Shown: positions 7,358 through 20,393, counted from the stretch's first letter. The stretch: DNA of 33,358 nucleotides from Promethearchaeota archaeon (GCA_008080735.1 SHMW01000048.1:1-33358); one strand, 5' to 3'. A program made the numbers and translations. The notes: generated by a model from the letters alone, not told the origin.

Positions 7358-8107
7358 CTACTCTAACGGTTTCGCCGGACTTCCGGAATAAATTTCTTTA
7401 TTGGCTTTACCTCTCCAATTTTTATGCAACACCGATAAAGGATATATAGTGTAATTTTTCTCAGTTTTTGCATTGGGTCCCGCAATGACACATGGATAAA
7501 ATGTTGTATTTTTTTCTAAATAAACTTCCATCATACTAATTTTTCCGAATATGGTATTGACTGCATGACTTGAAATAGCTGCGGTTGGATATAGAAACAC
7601 ATTTTCATTAATCTTAGTAAATTCTAAACCAGCAAAACTATCACAAAAGATTACATTTTCACTAAGTTCATTATGTCCAATTCTTCTTAATGCTCTATTT
7701 ACAAGCCAAGGAAAAGGAGACTTAGAGCTTAACCATACAGGAAATTTAATAATAAATCCTCTTCGATGATAATACTTCAAAATCTTTCCCTCTTTATTAT
7801 TTAAGTTATCAAGATTTCTTTGAAAAATCCCTTGTTTTGGAGGATGGCTTTTATTCCATATTTTTACCCAATAATAAGAGAACTCTATTAGAATTAAAAT
7901 ATAAGCATAATAGAGGAAAAATAGAAGAAATGGAATCAAAAGAATGTGAATTATACAACTCAATGAAAAAAAAAATATAATGATATACTCAAATAAAAGA
8001 AATGCACCCATGCATATGTAAAAAGGTACTAAAAAGCAGATAAAATTTATTGCGAAAAATTCTAATATCGGCAACTCAACATTTTTCTTTTCAATTTGCT
8101 GTTTCAT
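7358..8107 (-). CDS. Membrane-anchored hexapeptide-repeat acyltransferase-like protein
   Basis: The protein has two parts. Residues about 12-85 form two or three membrane helices. From about 140 onward comes a left-handed beta-helix-like stretch with hexapeptide periodicity (ENVIFCDSFAGLEFTKINENVFLYPTAAIS, read in pieces; then IFGKISMMEVYLEKNTTFYPCVIAGPNAK) and the typical ending SGSPAKPLE. Hexapeptide transferases move acetyl or other acyl groups onto sugars; a usual catalytic His could be H165-H185 (ISSHAVNT), but this is not certain. It lies in a very AT-rich cluster with methyltransferases. Likely role: decoration of envelope glycans or lipids at the membrane face. A minus-strand TATA-like stretch lies near 8132-8145. 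Confidence 0.7.
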   Translation of the reverse strand: MKQQIEKKNVELPILEFFAINFICFLVPFYICMGAFLLFEYIIIFFFSLSCIIHILLIPFLLFFLYYAYILILIEFSYYWVKIWNKSHPPKQGIFQRNLDNLNNKEGKILKYYHRRGFIIKFPVWLSSKSPFPWLVNRALRRIGHNELSENVIFCDSFAGLEFTKINENVFLYPTAAISSHAVNTIFGKISMMEVYLEKNTTFYPCVIAGPNAKTEKNYTIYPLSVLHKNWRGKANKEIYSGSPAKPLE

Positions 8108-8265
8108 ATCAGGATACTTATGTTTTTTTTCATAAAATATAAAAATTGGTTTATATCTATGTAGAATACTTACTCTTATAACAGTTTCTATGATTATAAC
8201 ATAATTTCTAATATGATACTAATAAAAAGTCACACCATCACCTTTTCCTATCTTTCAGTCTAAAG

Positions 8266-8279
8266 ATTTTTAATAAATA
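8266..8279 (+). promoter_or_regulatory. TATA-like box for the methyltransferase-like gene at 8296
   Basis: ATTTTTAATAAATA is centred about 24 bases before the ATG at 8296, with no ribosome-binding sequence between. This arrangement fits a leaderless archaeal transcript. The surrounding sequence is very AT-rich, so the match carries limited weight. Confidence 0.35.
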
Positions 8280-8295
8280 ATATTTAGTCTTAATT

Positions 8296-12107
<3,812 letters not shown>

Positions 12108-12172
12108 TTAAATCCTCTCTGAGAATAAATGAGTAATGTGTTTAGGATGAATGAAATAAAGATCTATTGTTA

Positions 12173-13408
12173 TTAATCTTTATTTCGACTAACCTTATAC
12201 TTGAAATAAAACATAATCAGAGCGATAGCACCAATTATAGCCATGACTATACTCCACCAATATTGGTGAATAATACCTCGGATACTTAGGTCAAATATTG
12301 CACCTCCTACAATTGGTCCGATAATTTGTGCGATACTGTCTAAAGAAGTAGTATAACTATTTATCCTGCCTTGTATCTTCCTACTTACCGATTGAGAGAT
12401 TACACTTAAAAGGTTGCCTCGTACTGATGCAGCAGCAAAGCTGATAACAATTAGTAGACTCATCACAATAATCGCGTCATTAAATAATGCGATAATAGAA
12501 AACATGGCAACAAAAAGGCTCAATCCCAATAGTATCATGTTCTTTTCCCCTATTTTCCTTAAAACTGGCTTAAAAAAAGCAAAGCGAGTGATTGCTCGAA
12601 AAATTCCCGATATTGTGAGAATAAGTCCAATTTCGAATGCTACTAATCCCAGTATACTGCTAAGAAAGAGTGAAATATTGGCCATTAATAATGTAAATGA
12701 AATTGTATGAAAACCCCATAAGATAAGTAAATATAAAGCATTTGTATCCTTTAAGATTGAAACCTTTGTATGTTGCTCTTTCTTCCCACGTTCTCTCAAT
12801 TCCTCAGGCCATGACTCCTCTAATAATATTAAGGTCAAGATTATTGTAGTTAGAGATAGTATTGATGCGAGCATCCCTGGACCAATAATCCCCAAGAATT
12901 CAAATAAAATTCCTCCCAATCCTGGGCCAATAAGAGACGAAAGCACATGGGCGACACCTATATTTGCCATCTGAACACCTCTGTCTTTTGGAGGAACCAC
13001 ATCACTGATAATCGCTTTTGCTATCGGAAAATTTCCTCCAAAAATTCCATCGATAACTCTTGAAAGAAAAATTAACAAAAGAGAATTTGAAAAGGCTAAC
13101 ATCAAAAACGCGGATAAGGTTCCGAATTGAGATATTAAGAGCATCGGTTTTCGGCCATAAGAATCACTCAACCTCCCCCATAAAGGTGCAAAGAAAAGTG
13201 TGAACACCGCATTGACCGCAATTATAATCCCAATGATTGAGGGAGTCGTATTATAGATCTCTATAAATGAGGGCAGAAAAGGAATGATAAGATAAAATCC
13301 TAAAATATCAATAAAAACTGCGGCCCATAATGGAAACAATCGTGGATAACTTACGAATTTATCGATTTTTGTGTCTTTCCACTTTGATTCTGAAATATCT
13401 TCTGTCAA
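12173..13408 (-). CDS. MFS transporter, DHA1/TetA-like
   Basis: A major facilitator permease of 411 residues with about twelve membrane helices. The loop after helix 2 carries motif A (GRLSDSYGRKPML). Helix 4 and the next loop (RVIDGIFGGNFPIAKAIISDVVPPKDRG) are typical of the drug:H+ antiporter-1 type, and helix 5 has the GPGLGGILFE motif linked to antiporters. By sequence it is an exporter-like permease, not a LacY relative, although its position just upstream of lacZ raises the possibility of sugar transport. The start is TTG, chosen because a GGTGAT site sits six bases upstream. Probably co-transcribed with lacZ. Substrate unknown. Confidence 0.85.
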   Translation of the reverse strand: MTEDISESKWKDTKIDKFVSYPRLFPLWAAVFIDILGFYLIIPFLPSFIEIYNTTPSIIGIIIAVNAVFTLFFAPLWGRLSDSYGRKPMLLISQFGTLSAFLMLAFSNSLLLIFLSRVIDGIFGGNFPIAKAIISDVVPPKDRGVQMANIGVAHVLSSLIGPGLGGILFEFLGIIGPGMLASILSLTTIILTLILLEESWPEELRERGKKEQHTKVSILKDTNALYLLILWGFHTISFTLLMANISLFLSSILGLVAFEIGLILTISGIFRAITRFAFFKPVLRKIGEKNMILLGLSLFVAMFSIIALFNDAIIVMSLLIVISFAAASVRGNLLSVISQSVSRKIQGRINSYTTSLDSIAQIIGPIVGGAIFDLSIRGIIHQYWWSIVMAIIGAIALIMFYFKYKVSRNKD

Positions 13409-13414
13409 TCCCCA

Positions 13415-13420
13415 ATCACC
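13415..13420 (-). promoter_or_regulatory. Shine-Dalgarno GGTGAT fixing a TTG start
   Basis: Minus-strand GGTGAT, then six bases (TGGGGA) and TTG at 13408. The match to the archaeal anti-Shine-Dalgarno is strong, so translation of the MFS gene from the non-ATG codon is credible. Confidence 0.65.
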
Positions 13421-13576
13421 AGAGAAACTATTATATAATAATATTTAGAAATTTTTAGTATCAGTAATAGTTTACGAAAATACGTTTTGGTTAAGTATAC
13501 GGGATCTTACAAAAAATTTTCATTTATTTATTATAGGTCTTAACCAGAAAAGAAAATTAGAATAAGATAATAAGAA

Positions 13577-14419
13577 TTAATCCTTCAAGAAATCTATGAT
13601 ATACTGATTGACTTCAGGAGCTTTTTCTCTTGGGGATTCATGGCCCGCATTTTCAATAACGATCAACTTACTATTCGGTATTTGCTCATGTATTCTCTCA
13701 TTCATTATTTTTGGGGTTTGTCTGTCCTTATCCGCGGTTAAAATTAATGTTTCAGCTTCTACACTGGGTAAATCATCATACGCATCGTAAGTTCCAAGTG
13801 CATGGGCTTGATTTTTGATATCTTGGGGTCTGGATGGGTTCGTTTTGCTGATTTCAATTAAGTCATTTGCAGAAAAGAGACCATAAAATACTTTATCTGG
13901 GTTATTTTCCATCTCTTTTCTAAATTTCCGATCAAATCCCATTTTAGCACCTTCAAAATATGCTTCCCTTGGGTTTTCTTGCATTTTATGATATTTGGAA
14001 ATCTGCGATTCTTTATACATTTCTAAACCTGTTTCATCGCCAGGCCATTTTGGTAAGGTATTAATGAGTATTAGCTTTTTCAATCGTGCGGGATAATTAA
14101 TGGCAAAAGTTTGGACAATCATTCCTCCTAATGACCAGCCCAGAATATGTGCTTTCTCAATTCCCAGATGGTCCATTAGACCTGCGATATCATCGGCAAA
14201 CATCTCCATTCTATATGGCTCATCTGGACGTTCAGATTTTCCCGCGCCTCTATTGTCAAATCTAATTACTTTAAAATGTTCAGCTAAAGGTTCGAATTGC
14301 GCGATCCACACTTCTTTATCCGCTCCGAACCCATGAACTAATATTAAAGGCTCTCCTTTTCCCTTAACTTCATAACAAATTTTTATTCCATTAATATCAG
14401 CAAATTTTTCTTCGCTCAT
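13577..14419 (-). CDS. Alpha/beta hydrolase, first of three tandem paralogues
   Basis: A 280-residue alpha/beta hydrolase. The oxyanion segment is LILVHGFGADKEVW (HG at 29-30), the nucleophile S96 is in GWSLGGM, the acid is D232 in TADKDRQTP and the base is H260 in ENAGHESP, so the triad is complete. The cap domain (about 125-210) contains FYGLFSANDLIE and RPQDI, shared with both paralogues. The fold resembles carboxylesterases, C-C hydrolases and 3-oxoadipate enol-lactonases; the substrate is not predictable. No signal peptide. A TATA-like box lies 27 bases before the ATG and the gap to the next hydrolase is 45 bases, so each copy may have its own promoter. Confidence 0.85.
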   Translation of the reverse strand: MSEEKFADINGIKICYEVKGKGEPLILVHGFGADKEVWIAQFEPLAEHFKVIRFDNRGAGKSERPDEPYRMEMFADDIAGLMDHLGIEKAHILGWSLGGMIVQTFAINYPARLKKLILINTLPKWPGDETGLEMYKESQISKYHKMQENPREAYFEGAKMGFDRKFRKEMENNPDKVFYGLFSANDLIEISKTNPSRPQDIKNQAHALGTYDAYDDLPSVEAETLILTADKDRQTPKIMNERIHEQIPNSKLIVIENAGHESPREKAPEVNQYIIDFLKD

Positions 14420-14437
14420 AGATAAATTTATGTTAAC

Positions 14438-14453
14438 TTTTTATTATAATTTA
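14438..14453 (-). promoter_or_regulatory. TATA-like box for the first hydrolase
   Basis: The minus strand reads TAAATTATAATAAAAA, with TTATAAT centred 27 bases before the ATG at 14419. It suggests a leaderless transcript starting between two tandem paralogues. Confidence 0.45.
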
Positions 14454-14464
14454 TTAGTTTAGTT

Positions 14465-15301
14465 TTAATTTTTCAGAAATTCGATTAATAGTTTATTTAC
14501 TTCGGGGGCATGTGATAAATGGAGAAAATGTCCAGAATTAGGTATAATTTCAATTTTACTATTTGGAATTTTTTTTTGGATTTCTAACATCGAAGATTTC
14601 GGAGTTAATCGATCATGAGAACCAGAAACTAATAACGTTTTATGTTTAATATTTTCAATTTGGTCTAATATATCATGAGATTTTAGTGTATAGCTTAAAT
14701 TCTCAATATCTTGAGGAGTGGAAGGATTTTTTGTGGTTTCCTCAATTAAATCTTCAGCTGAGAAGATTCCATAGAATTTTTTGCTCGGATTATTTTTCAT
14801 TTTCTTTCTAAAATCCTTATGGAATAGTAAACGAGATTTTTGCCAAAATGATTGTTCTGGATCCTCTTGTAGCGATTTTATTTCTTCCAGTCGTCCTTTT
14901 TTGATTAATTCTGCGGCTTTCTCATCAGGAACTCGTGGATTAGTCGTCATTAGAACTAATTTATCAACTTTATTTGGATATTTCAAGACAAAGTATTGTG
15001 CTATCATCCCTCCTAAGGATCGTCCAATAATATGTGCTGATTCCAGCTCTAGTGAATCCATTAAGCCCTTTATATCATCGGCAAGCATTTCCATAGTATA
15101 GGGCATATCTGGTCTGTCTGATTTACCAACCCCACGCAAATCTACAGCAATGACTCTAAAGTACTTGCTTAAATCATTTATTTGAGAAATCCATGTTTCC
15201 TTTTTTCCCCCTATTCCATGAATTAAAATTAAAGGCTCTCCTTCTCCTTTTTCAATAAAAGAAAGGTTTAATCCATTTATATCTGTGAATTTTTCGGTCA
15301 T
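14465..15301 (-). CDS. Alpha/beta hydrolase, second tandem paralogue
   Basis: A 278-residue relative of the neighbouring genes, similar from end to end. Nucleophile S95 in GRSLGGM, acid D230 in SGSHDRLTP and base H258 in PNSGHFLH form the triad, with HGIGGKKETW at the oxyanion site. Compared with the first copy, the residue before the nucleophile is Arg instead of Trp, and the histidine is followed by FLH, not ESP, so the pocket is probably different. The start ATG matches the N-terminal phase of the paralogues (MTEKFTDING). A minus-strand TTATAAAGG box lies about 30 bases upstream. Substrate unknown. Confidence 0.85.
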   Translation of the reverse strand: MTEKFTDINGLNLSFIEKGEGEPLILIHGIGGKKETWISQINDLSKYFRVIAVDLRGVGKSDRPDMPYTMEMLADDIKGLMDSLELESAHIIGRSLGGMIAQYFVLKYPNKVDKLVLMTTNPRVPDEKAAELIKKGRLEEIKSLQEDPEQSFWQKSRLLFHKDFRKKMKNNPSKKFYGIFSAEDLIEETTKNPSTPQDIENLSYTLKSHDILDQIENIKHKTLLVSGSHDRLTPKSSMLEIQKKIPNSKIEIIPNSGHFLHLSHAPEVNKLLIEFLKN

Positions 15302-15355
15302 ATTAATATCTTAAATATGTAAATCTCCTTTATAATGCAAAATTATTTACCATTA

Positions 15356-16183
15356 TTATTCTTGTAGAAAATTTTTGATTAATTCATTAATTTTTGGAGC
15401 TTTTGAGATTGGTGATCCATGTCCCGCTTTTTTTATTATTACTAATCTACTATTAGGTAGCTTTTTATACATTTCAATCATTTGAGAATGGGGTAAAATT
15501 CTATCATTTTCTGCACCAATTAATAAAATTGGAGTCTCAATTGAGGATAATTTATCGATTAGATTAAAGTTATTAAAGGAATGACCTTGATTTATAAGAT
15601 CTTCCTTGTTAATTGTTTTATTTTTGAATTTTTCGATCAAATCATCTAAAGTAAATAGATGATAAAACTTCTTTGTAGGATTCTTCTTCAATTCTCTTCT
15701 GAAACTCCTATGAAATAAAAACATCGCATCATTCCAAAATAAATCCTCTGGATTGACATTTTCAGCATTTAGTGAATTTAATGAGGATTGAACAACAATT
15801 TCTCCCATCTCTCCCGAATAATGTGTATTTATGAGTATTGCCTTATTCACCATTTCAGGATAAGAGACTAAAAATTGTTGAACTACCATCCCGCCTAGAC
15901 TTCTGCCCGCAATATATGCCCTTTGGATTTCTAAAAAATCCATTAGCGCTTTTAAATCTTGCGCAAAGGTTTCCATTGTGATTGGTTGGTTTGGATGATC
16001 TGACATTCCCGCGCATCTATTATCAAAATAAATAATTTTAAAAGATTTACTTAGATCTATAACTTGAGGCAACCAATCTTCTTTCTGTCCGCCGTATCCA
16101 TGAATTAGGATTAATGGATCTCCTTTTCCGGATATGTTATAACATAGTTCTATTCCGTTCACTTGAGCTTTCATATCTGGCAT
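15356..16183 (-). CDS. Alpha/beta hydrolase, third tandem paralogue
   Basis: The most upstream of the three hydrolases. From the chosen start it has nucleophile S95 (GRSLGGM), acid D227 (GAENDRILP) and base H255 (KKAGHGSP). A TTG at 16189 opens the frame two codons earlier, but ATG 16183 gives MPDMKAQVNG, which aligns with the first ten residues of the other copies, so I prefer it. Its cap domain is the most diverged (FYHLFTLDDLIEKFKNKTINKEDL). The region after the nucleophile is otherwise like its neighbours. Cytosolic; the exact reaction cannot be inferred. Confidence 0.85.
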   Translation of the reverse strand: MPDMKAQVNGIELCYNISGKGDPLILIHGYGGQKEDWLPQVIDLSKSFKIIYFDNRCAGMSDHPNQPITMETFAQDLKALMDFLEIQRAYIAGRSLGGMVVQQFLVSYPEMVNKAILINTHYSGEMGEIVVQSSLNSLNAENVNPEDLFWNDAMFLFHRSFRRELKKNPTKKFYHLFTLDDLIEKFKNKTINKEDLINQGHSFNNFNLIDKLSSIETPILLIGAENDRILPHSQMIEMYKKLPNSRLVIIKKAGHGSPISKAPKINELIKNFLQE

Positions 16184-16286
16184 AATCAAAAATTAAAAGT
16201 TTAAAAAATTCTAATTGAAGAAATTTAATGTCGAATATTTTTAATACCTAATTAATTTGGAAAAACTGCCTTTCAAGCAATAAGTT

Positions 16287-17339
16287 TTATCTTTCACAAA
16301 TAAGGTGTCCACAATGATTACATTTACCAAAAGCATCGAGATTGGAGAGGTCTATATTAAATCCAAACCTTTCTATGACTAAGCGCGCACAATTAGGACA
16401 ATAGGTATTAGAACCCTTCTTACCAGAGATATTCCCTAAATATACGTAATCTAATCCTGCAGTTTTTGCCATTTCAAACGCATTTTCGAGAATATTTATC
16501 TCTGTTGATGAGATAAAACCGTGTTCATCTGATTTGAAATAAGGAAAAGCACGTGTAAAATGTAGTGGTGTTGATTTACTTAAATTCTTCTTTATTTGCT
16601 CGATGATATTTCGAATTATTATTTCGTCAGTGTTAAAACCTTCTATTAATAAATTTGTAATTTCCACATGTACATCATTTTGAGCAAATAGTATAGCATT
16701 TCTCCAAATTTTTTCATTATCAGCCCCACAATATTTTTTAACCATCTCTGAACCTCCCTTAATATCAATATTAATTGCGTCCAGACCATTATCTATCAGA
16801 TCTTTAGCAACCTCTTCCGTCATATAACCATTCGATACGTATGTGGTATAAAGCCCTTCTTTTTTCGCCAATTTAAACACATCTAAAGAGTATTCAAATA
16901 ATAAAGTTGGTTCATTAAAGGAAATCGAGACACCTTCGCAGTTATTTTTAATAGCTCTTTCCATTAAACCTTCGGGAGATAAATGTTCCTTCTCATTTTG
17001 TATTTTATATTTAATAGGTGTCTCAGGATGGGATAAATGGTAATTTTGGCACCAGAAACAACTTAAATTACATCCATATGTTCCAACAGTATAAGCGGTA
17101 GACCCAGGATGGAAATTGTAGAAAGGTTTTTTTTCAATGGGATTAACTGATTCTGCAGGTATTTTGCCATAAATTATCGAGTGGATTTCACCGTCTATAT
17201 TCATTCTAGTGCCACAAAATCCTGTATTTTTATTTTTTATCTTGCATTTTCGTTCACAAGTCAGACATTGAGTAATATCTTCACCAATTTTTTTCTGATA
17301 CTTGCTTTTCTTTACGAATTTATTTTTGAAGGAATTCAT
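16287..17339 (-). CDS. amrS: AmmeMemoRadiSam-type radical SAM enzyme
   Basis: A 350-residue radical SAM protein similar to pyruvate formate-lyase activating enzymes. The N-terminal Cys set (C25, C28, C32, C42: CLTCERKCKIKNKNTGFCG) and the following GKIPAESVNPIEKKPFYNFHPGS (read as GKIPAESVNPIEKK plus PFYNFHPGS) are signatures of the AmmeMemoRadiSam family. The radical SAM cluster is C90xxxC94xxC97 in YGCNLSCFWCQNY. A C-terminal zinc ribbon (CPNCARL and CNHCGH) is also seen. Relatives are encoded with AMMECR1 and Memo proteins, none of which lies in this window; the reaction is not settled. AAGGAG six bases before the ATG supports the start. Divergent from the CocE-like gene. Confidence 0.88.
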   Translation of the reverse strand: MNSFKNKFVKKSKYQKKIGEDITQCLTCERKCKIKNKNTGFCGTRMNIDGEIHSIIYGKIPAESVNPIEKKPFYNFHPGSTAYTVGTYGCNLSCFWCQNYHLSHPETPIKYKIQNEKEHLSPEGLMERAIKNNCEGVSISFNEPTLLFEYSLDVFKLAKKEGLYTTYVSNGYMTEEVAKDLIDNGLDAINIDIKGGSEMVKKYCGADNEKIWRNAILFAQNDVHVEITNLLIEGFNTDEIIIRNIIEQIKKNLSKSTPLHFTRAFPYFKSDEHGFISSTEINILENAFEMAKTAGLDYVYLGNISGKKGSNTYCPNCARLVIERFGFNIDLSNLDAFGKCNHCGHLICER

Positions 17340-17345
17340 ATTATA

Positions 17346-17351
17346 CTCCTT
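17346..17351 (-). promoter_or_regulatory. Shine-Dalgarno AAGGAG
   Basis: Minus-strand AAGGAG, a six-base spacer (TATAAT), then the ATG at 17339. It defines the start of the radical SAM gene and implies a transcript with a leader. Confidence 0.6.
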
Positions 17352-17436
17352 AATAATAGAATTTCATTTAAGAGATTAAAAAATTTCAGTAAAAAAATCA
17401 TTTGAATCAGCGTTTCTTTCTCTCCAATCAAAAATA

Positions 17437-17447
17437 GATATATATAG
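17437..17447 (+). promoter_or_regulatory. TATA box for the CocE-like gene
   Basis: GATATATATAG is centred 27 bases before the ATG at 17469. No ribosome site lies between, so a leaderless mRNA is expected. This is one of the clearest boxes in the window. Confidence 0.55.
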
Positions 17448-17468
17448 AAAGCTATCGAATTAATATCT

Positions 17469-19697
17469 ATGTTTAATTGGATTATATTAGTGTTTTACTT
17501 TTTAGATATCAATAATTTCATAACAATCGAGCAAATATTAATTATAAACTTACCGCTTTTGCTTTTTTCTCGAGGAATATTTATAACTCTCATCATTTTT
17601 AAATTTCGTGGAGAATACAATTCTCTTTTAAATCGTAAACTAAAATCTGAAGCTCAGAACATAGCTATACTTCGCATTTTAAAGGAAATAGGGATTCTTC
17701 TCATTGGAATAATATATTTTCCTATAGCAGTTTTTCTTTTCTTCTATTCTTTAATGAGGGCATTAAATCTCATTGAAGATATTGGAATATCAAGTAGGAA
17801 TAAGAAATTCGAAATCATAGGGAAAGTTCTTCTTTTTGTATTTCCAATAGGGGGTATTTTTTGGTTTGTTTTTATGAATGAATTATACTCTCTGATCGCG
17901 GTTTCTCTTAGCATTCTTTATGCTTTCTATAAATTCAAAAGAAATAATATATCAAACTTGATCAAATATCTTGAAAATTATTATTCTAAACGCTTAAACA
18001 GACTGGATAAGTCGGGAAAAGTAATAAGGTTTGCGGGGCTCTCTTTTCTAATTATCTTTCCTTTCTCCTTTATTATCATCACTGGTATATATAGTCCTCC
18101 AGATAAAATGACTATTATGATCAAAATGAGAGATGGAATTGAATTAGCAACAGACGTTTATCTCGCTCCTGGTTCCTTTGGCTCACCTAAACCCGTTATT
18201 TTAGTGAGAACACCCTATGGAAAGGATTTAATGGGTGAATACTATGGATTGCTCTATAATACACAAGATTATCATATGGTTGTACAAGATTGTAGAGGAA
18301 CATTTGATTCGGGAGGGAAAGAGGATTTTATGATATTCATGAGAGCATATCAAGATGGTGTTGATACTATTAATTGGATTCTCAGTCAGAGTTGGAGTAA
18401 TGGTAAAATCGCGAGTGCAGGACCATCAGCACTCTGTATCAATCAATATTATTATGCGGGTATGAATCCGGAGGGTTTGGTAGGACAATCTCTCATGATT
18501 GGTACTCCTGACTTATATAAAACTAGTATTTACCAAGGAGGTGCACTAAAGCAGAATTTAGTAATCGAATGGATAAAGGGAGTAGCACCAGATAATTTTG
18601 AATATCAGCTTCAAACTATAATAGACCATCCTTTACAAGACTACTTATATAATACTACTTCTCTTTTCATGGAAGCGGGTCCAAATTTTGAAAATGTCAG
18701 TATCCCTGCACTTCACATTGGGGGATGGTATGATACTTTCCAACAAGGAACTTTAGATGGTTATATTGGTTATAATGAAAAATCGAAAGCCAAAGGAAAA
18801 CAACTTTTAATTATGACCCCTTCAACACATGGTATGCCTGGAGAGGGAAAATGTGGAGAAATAGTATTCCCAACAACAAATTATAACGGATTTAATCTAT
18901 ATATGGATTGGGAACAGAGATTATTAGAGCATGTTTTACTAGGAACACCATTTGATTGGTCAAGTAATAGAATTGTATATTATTTAATGGGAGATGTAGA
19001 AGATGATTCTGTGGATGCTAATAAATATAAATTTGCATCTGATTGGCCCGTTCCTCATGATAATGATACTTGGTATCTGAATTCGACTGATACTATTGGA
19101 TTATCTAATAATTCTATTCCAATAAACAATTTGAATTATTCATATCTATTTGATCCTCGAGATCCTGTTCCAACCATAGGTGGGAATAATCTGCTTCTAA
19201 ATTCGGGCCCCTATGATCAACGAGAAGTAGAATCAAGAGATGATGTCTTGGTATTCACATCATCTGAATTAGATAATCCTTATACAATCGTAGGAAAATT
19301 ATGGGCAGAATTATATGTCATGTCGAATTGTACTAACACCGATTTTACCGTCAAATTATGTGATGTGTATCCCGATGGAAGGTCTATATTAATAGCAGAT
19401 GGGATTATTAATACCGCCAGAAGGGATGGCTTTAATAAAACGGCAGCCAATTTGAATGAAAGTGGCGTTCAGAAAGTTATTATTGATTTGTGGTCTACTG
19501 CATATCAATTTAATACAGGTCATAGAATACGTGTATCGATATCAAGTTCAAATTATCCTCGTTTTAGAATTAACCCAAATACGGGAGAAGAAGCTAAGAT
19601 ATATCCATACCAATATCTTCAAAGATCAATCGCCAATAACACTATTTTAACTGGAGGTTCCTTTAATTCTTCAATAATTCTGCCAAGATTAATATGA
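17469..19697 (+). CDS. Membrane-fused CocE/NonD-type (peptidase S15) hydrolase
   Basis: A 742-residue protein with two halves. Residues 1-208 hold about six hydrophobic helices with basic loops between them. Residues 215-742 are a CocE/X-Pro dipeptidyl-peptidase-like hydrolase (MRDGIELATDVYLAP, RTPYGKD, QDCRGTFDSGG). The nucleophile is S320 in SAGPSALC, where the usual GxSxxG second glycine is Cys. D422 (GGWYDTF) and H454 (PSTHGMPG) complete the triad, and about 530-742 is the jelly-roll domain. The family cleaves esters, amides or Xaa-Pro peptides. Most relatives are soluble or have a signal peptide, so the large membrane domain is unusual. An odd number of helices would place the catalytic part outside the cell; topology is uncertain. 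Confidence 0.82.
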   Translation: MFNWIILVFYFLDINNFITIEQILIINLPLLLFSRGIFITLIIFKFRGEYNSLLNRKLKSEAQNIAILRILKEIGILLIGIIYFPIAVFLFFYSLMRALNLIEDIGISSRNKKFEIIGKVLLFVFPIGGIFWFVFMNELYSLIAVSLSILYAFYKFKRNNISNLIKYLENYYSKRLNRLDKSGKVIRFAGLSFLIIFPFSFIIITGIYSPPDKMTIMIKMRDGIELATDVYLAPGSFGSPKPVILVRTPYGKDLMGEYYGLLYNTQDYHMVVQDCRGTFDSGGKEDFMIFMRAYQDGVDTINWILSQSWSNGKIASAGPSALCINQYYYAGMNPEGLVGQSLMIGTPDLYKTSIYQGGALKQNLVIEWIKGVAPDNFEYQLQTIIDHPLQDYLYNTTSLFMEAGPNFENVSIPALHIGGWYDTFQQGTLDGYIGYNEKSKAKGKQLLIMTPSTHGMPGEGKCGEIVFPTTNYNGFNLYMDWEQRLLEHVLLGTPFDWSSNRIVYYLMGDVEDDSVDANKYKFASDWPVPHDNDTWYLNSTDTIGLSNNSIPINNLNYSYLFDPRDPVPTIGGNNLLLNSGPYDQREVESRDDVLVFTSSELDNPYTIVGKLWAELYVMSNCTNTDFTVKLCDVYPDGRSILIADGIINTARRDGFNKTAANLNESGVQKVIIDLWSTAYQFNTGHRIRVSISSSNYPRFRINPNTGEEAKIYPYQYLQRSIANNTILTGGSFNSSIILPRLI

Positions 19698-19831
19698 GGT
19701 CAAATAATTCTTTTTAATTATTTTTAGATGAAAAAGCTTAGTTTCCATATTATTGGCTCCAATATGTATGATAGCTATAAGGAGGAAAAAAAAGTTAAAC
19801 TAATTTTACATTTTATCCATCTAATTAGAAT

Positions 19832-19840
19832 AAAAAAAAA
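19832..19840 (-). terminator. T9 tract terminator
   Basis: Nine A residues on the plus strand read as T9 four bases past the stop of the leftward gene at 19845. This is consistent with T-tract termination in archaea. No stem precedes it. Confidence 0.5.
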
Positions 19841-19844
19841 GCAT

Positions 19845-20393
19845 TCAGGGGATTATTATTAATTCGAAATAATCCAATACTATAAAAATCAGCGATATAA
19901 ATTCAAAAAATATCCAGATGTTGCGCTTCATACTTCTCAATATTTTGAATGCTTTCCCAGAATAATTGATGCTATTATAAATGATTATTAAAACCCATGC
20001 GCTTATGAGAAATGCAAATGGGAGTGCAAGAATTAAATAGTTTTTTCCTACATCATCTATTAGATATTTGTACCCGAGAAATGCAAAAGCGATTATTACC
20101 AAGGTAAATCCGAGTCCAAACGAGTATTCGGCAAAGCTAACAAATCTAAAAACCTTTTCTTCATCGAAATCGCTCTGTTTTATTTCAAATTTCGCTTTAG
20201 AATTAGCGGAAACAGAATTAACAAATAAAATAAATCCTATCATTAGTAGAAAGGTCGCTGTAATTATCCCGTTGCTGGGACGATTAGGCCAGATTAGTGC
20301 TAAGATGGTTAAGACGATTCCTATCATCGTAGTTGATAGTACGATCCAATCTTTTACATTAATTTCTTCTTCTTTTGAGCTCACATTTATCAC
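19845..20393 (-). CDS. Hypothetical five-helix membrane protein
   Basis: A 182-residue membrane protein that I do not recognise. Hydrophobic helices lie at about 14-32, 38-60, 92-112, 122-143 and 158-178. Between helices 2 and 3 is a charged soluble loop (AKFEIKQSDFDEEKVFRF), and a basic loop (KAFKILRSMKRN) precedes the last helix. The start is GTG with the sequence MINVSSKEEE; no clear ribosome site was found. It is convergent with the CocE-like gene and downstream of the AAA/VWA operon on the same strand, 125 bases from the VWA gene. No catalytic motif seen. Confidence 0.7.
   Translation of the reverse strand: MINVSSKEEEINVKDWIVLSTTMIGIVLTILALIWPNRPSNGIITATFLLMIGFILFVNSVSANSKAKFEIKQSDFDEEKVFRFVSFAEYSFGLGFTLVIIAFAFLGYKYLIDDVGKNYLILALPFAFLISAWVLIIIYNSINYSGKAFKILRSMKRNIWIFFEFISLIFIVLDYFELIIIP

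Noticed and set aside
12173..13408. MFS protein as a lactose permease (LacY type)
   Set aside because: Motif A and the helix 4-5 motifs fit DHA1 antiporters; nearness to lacZ alone is not enough.
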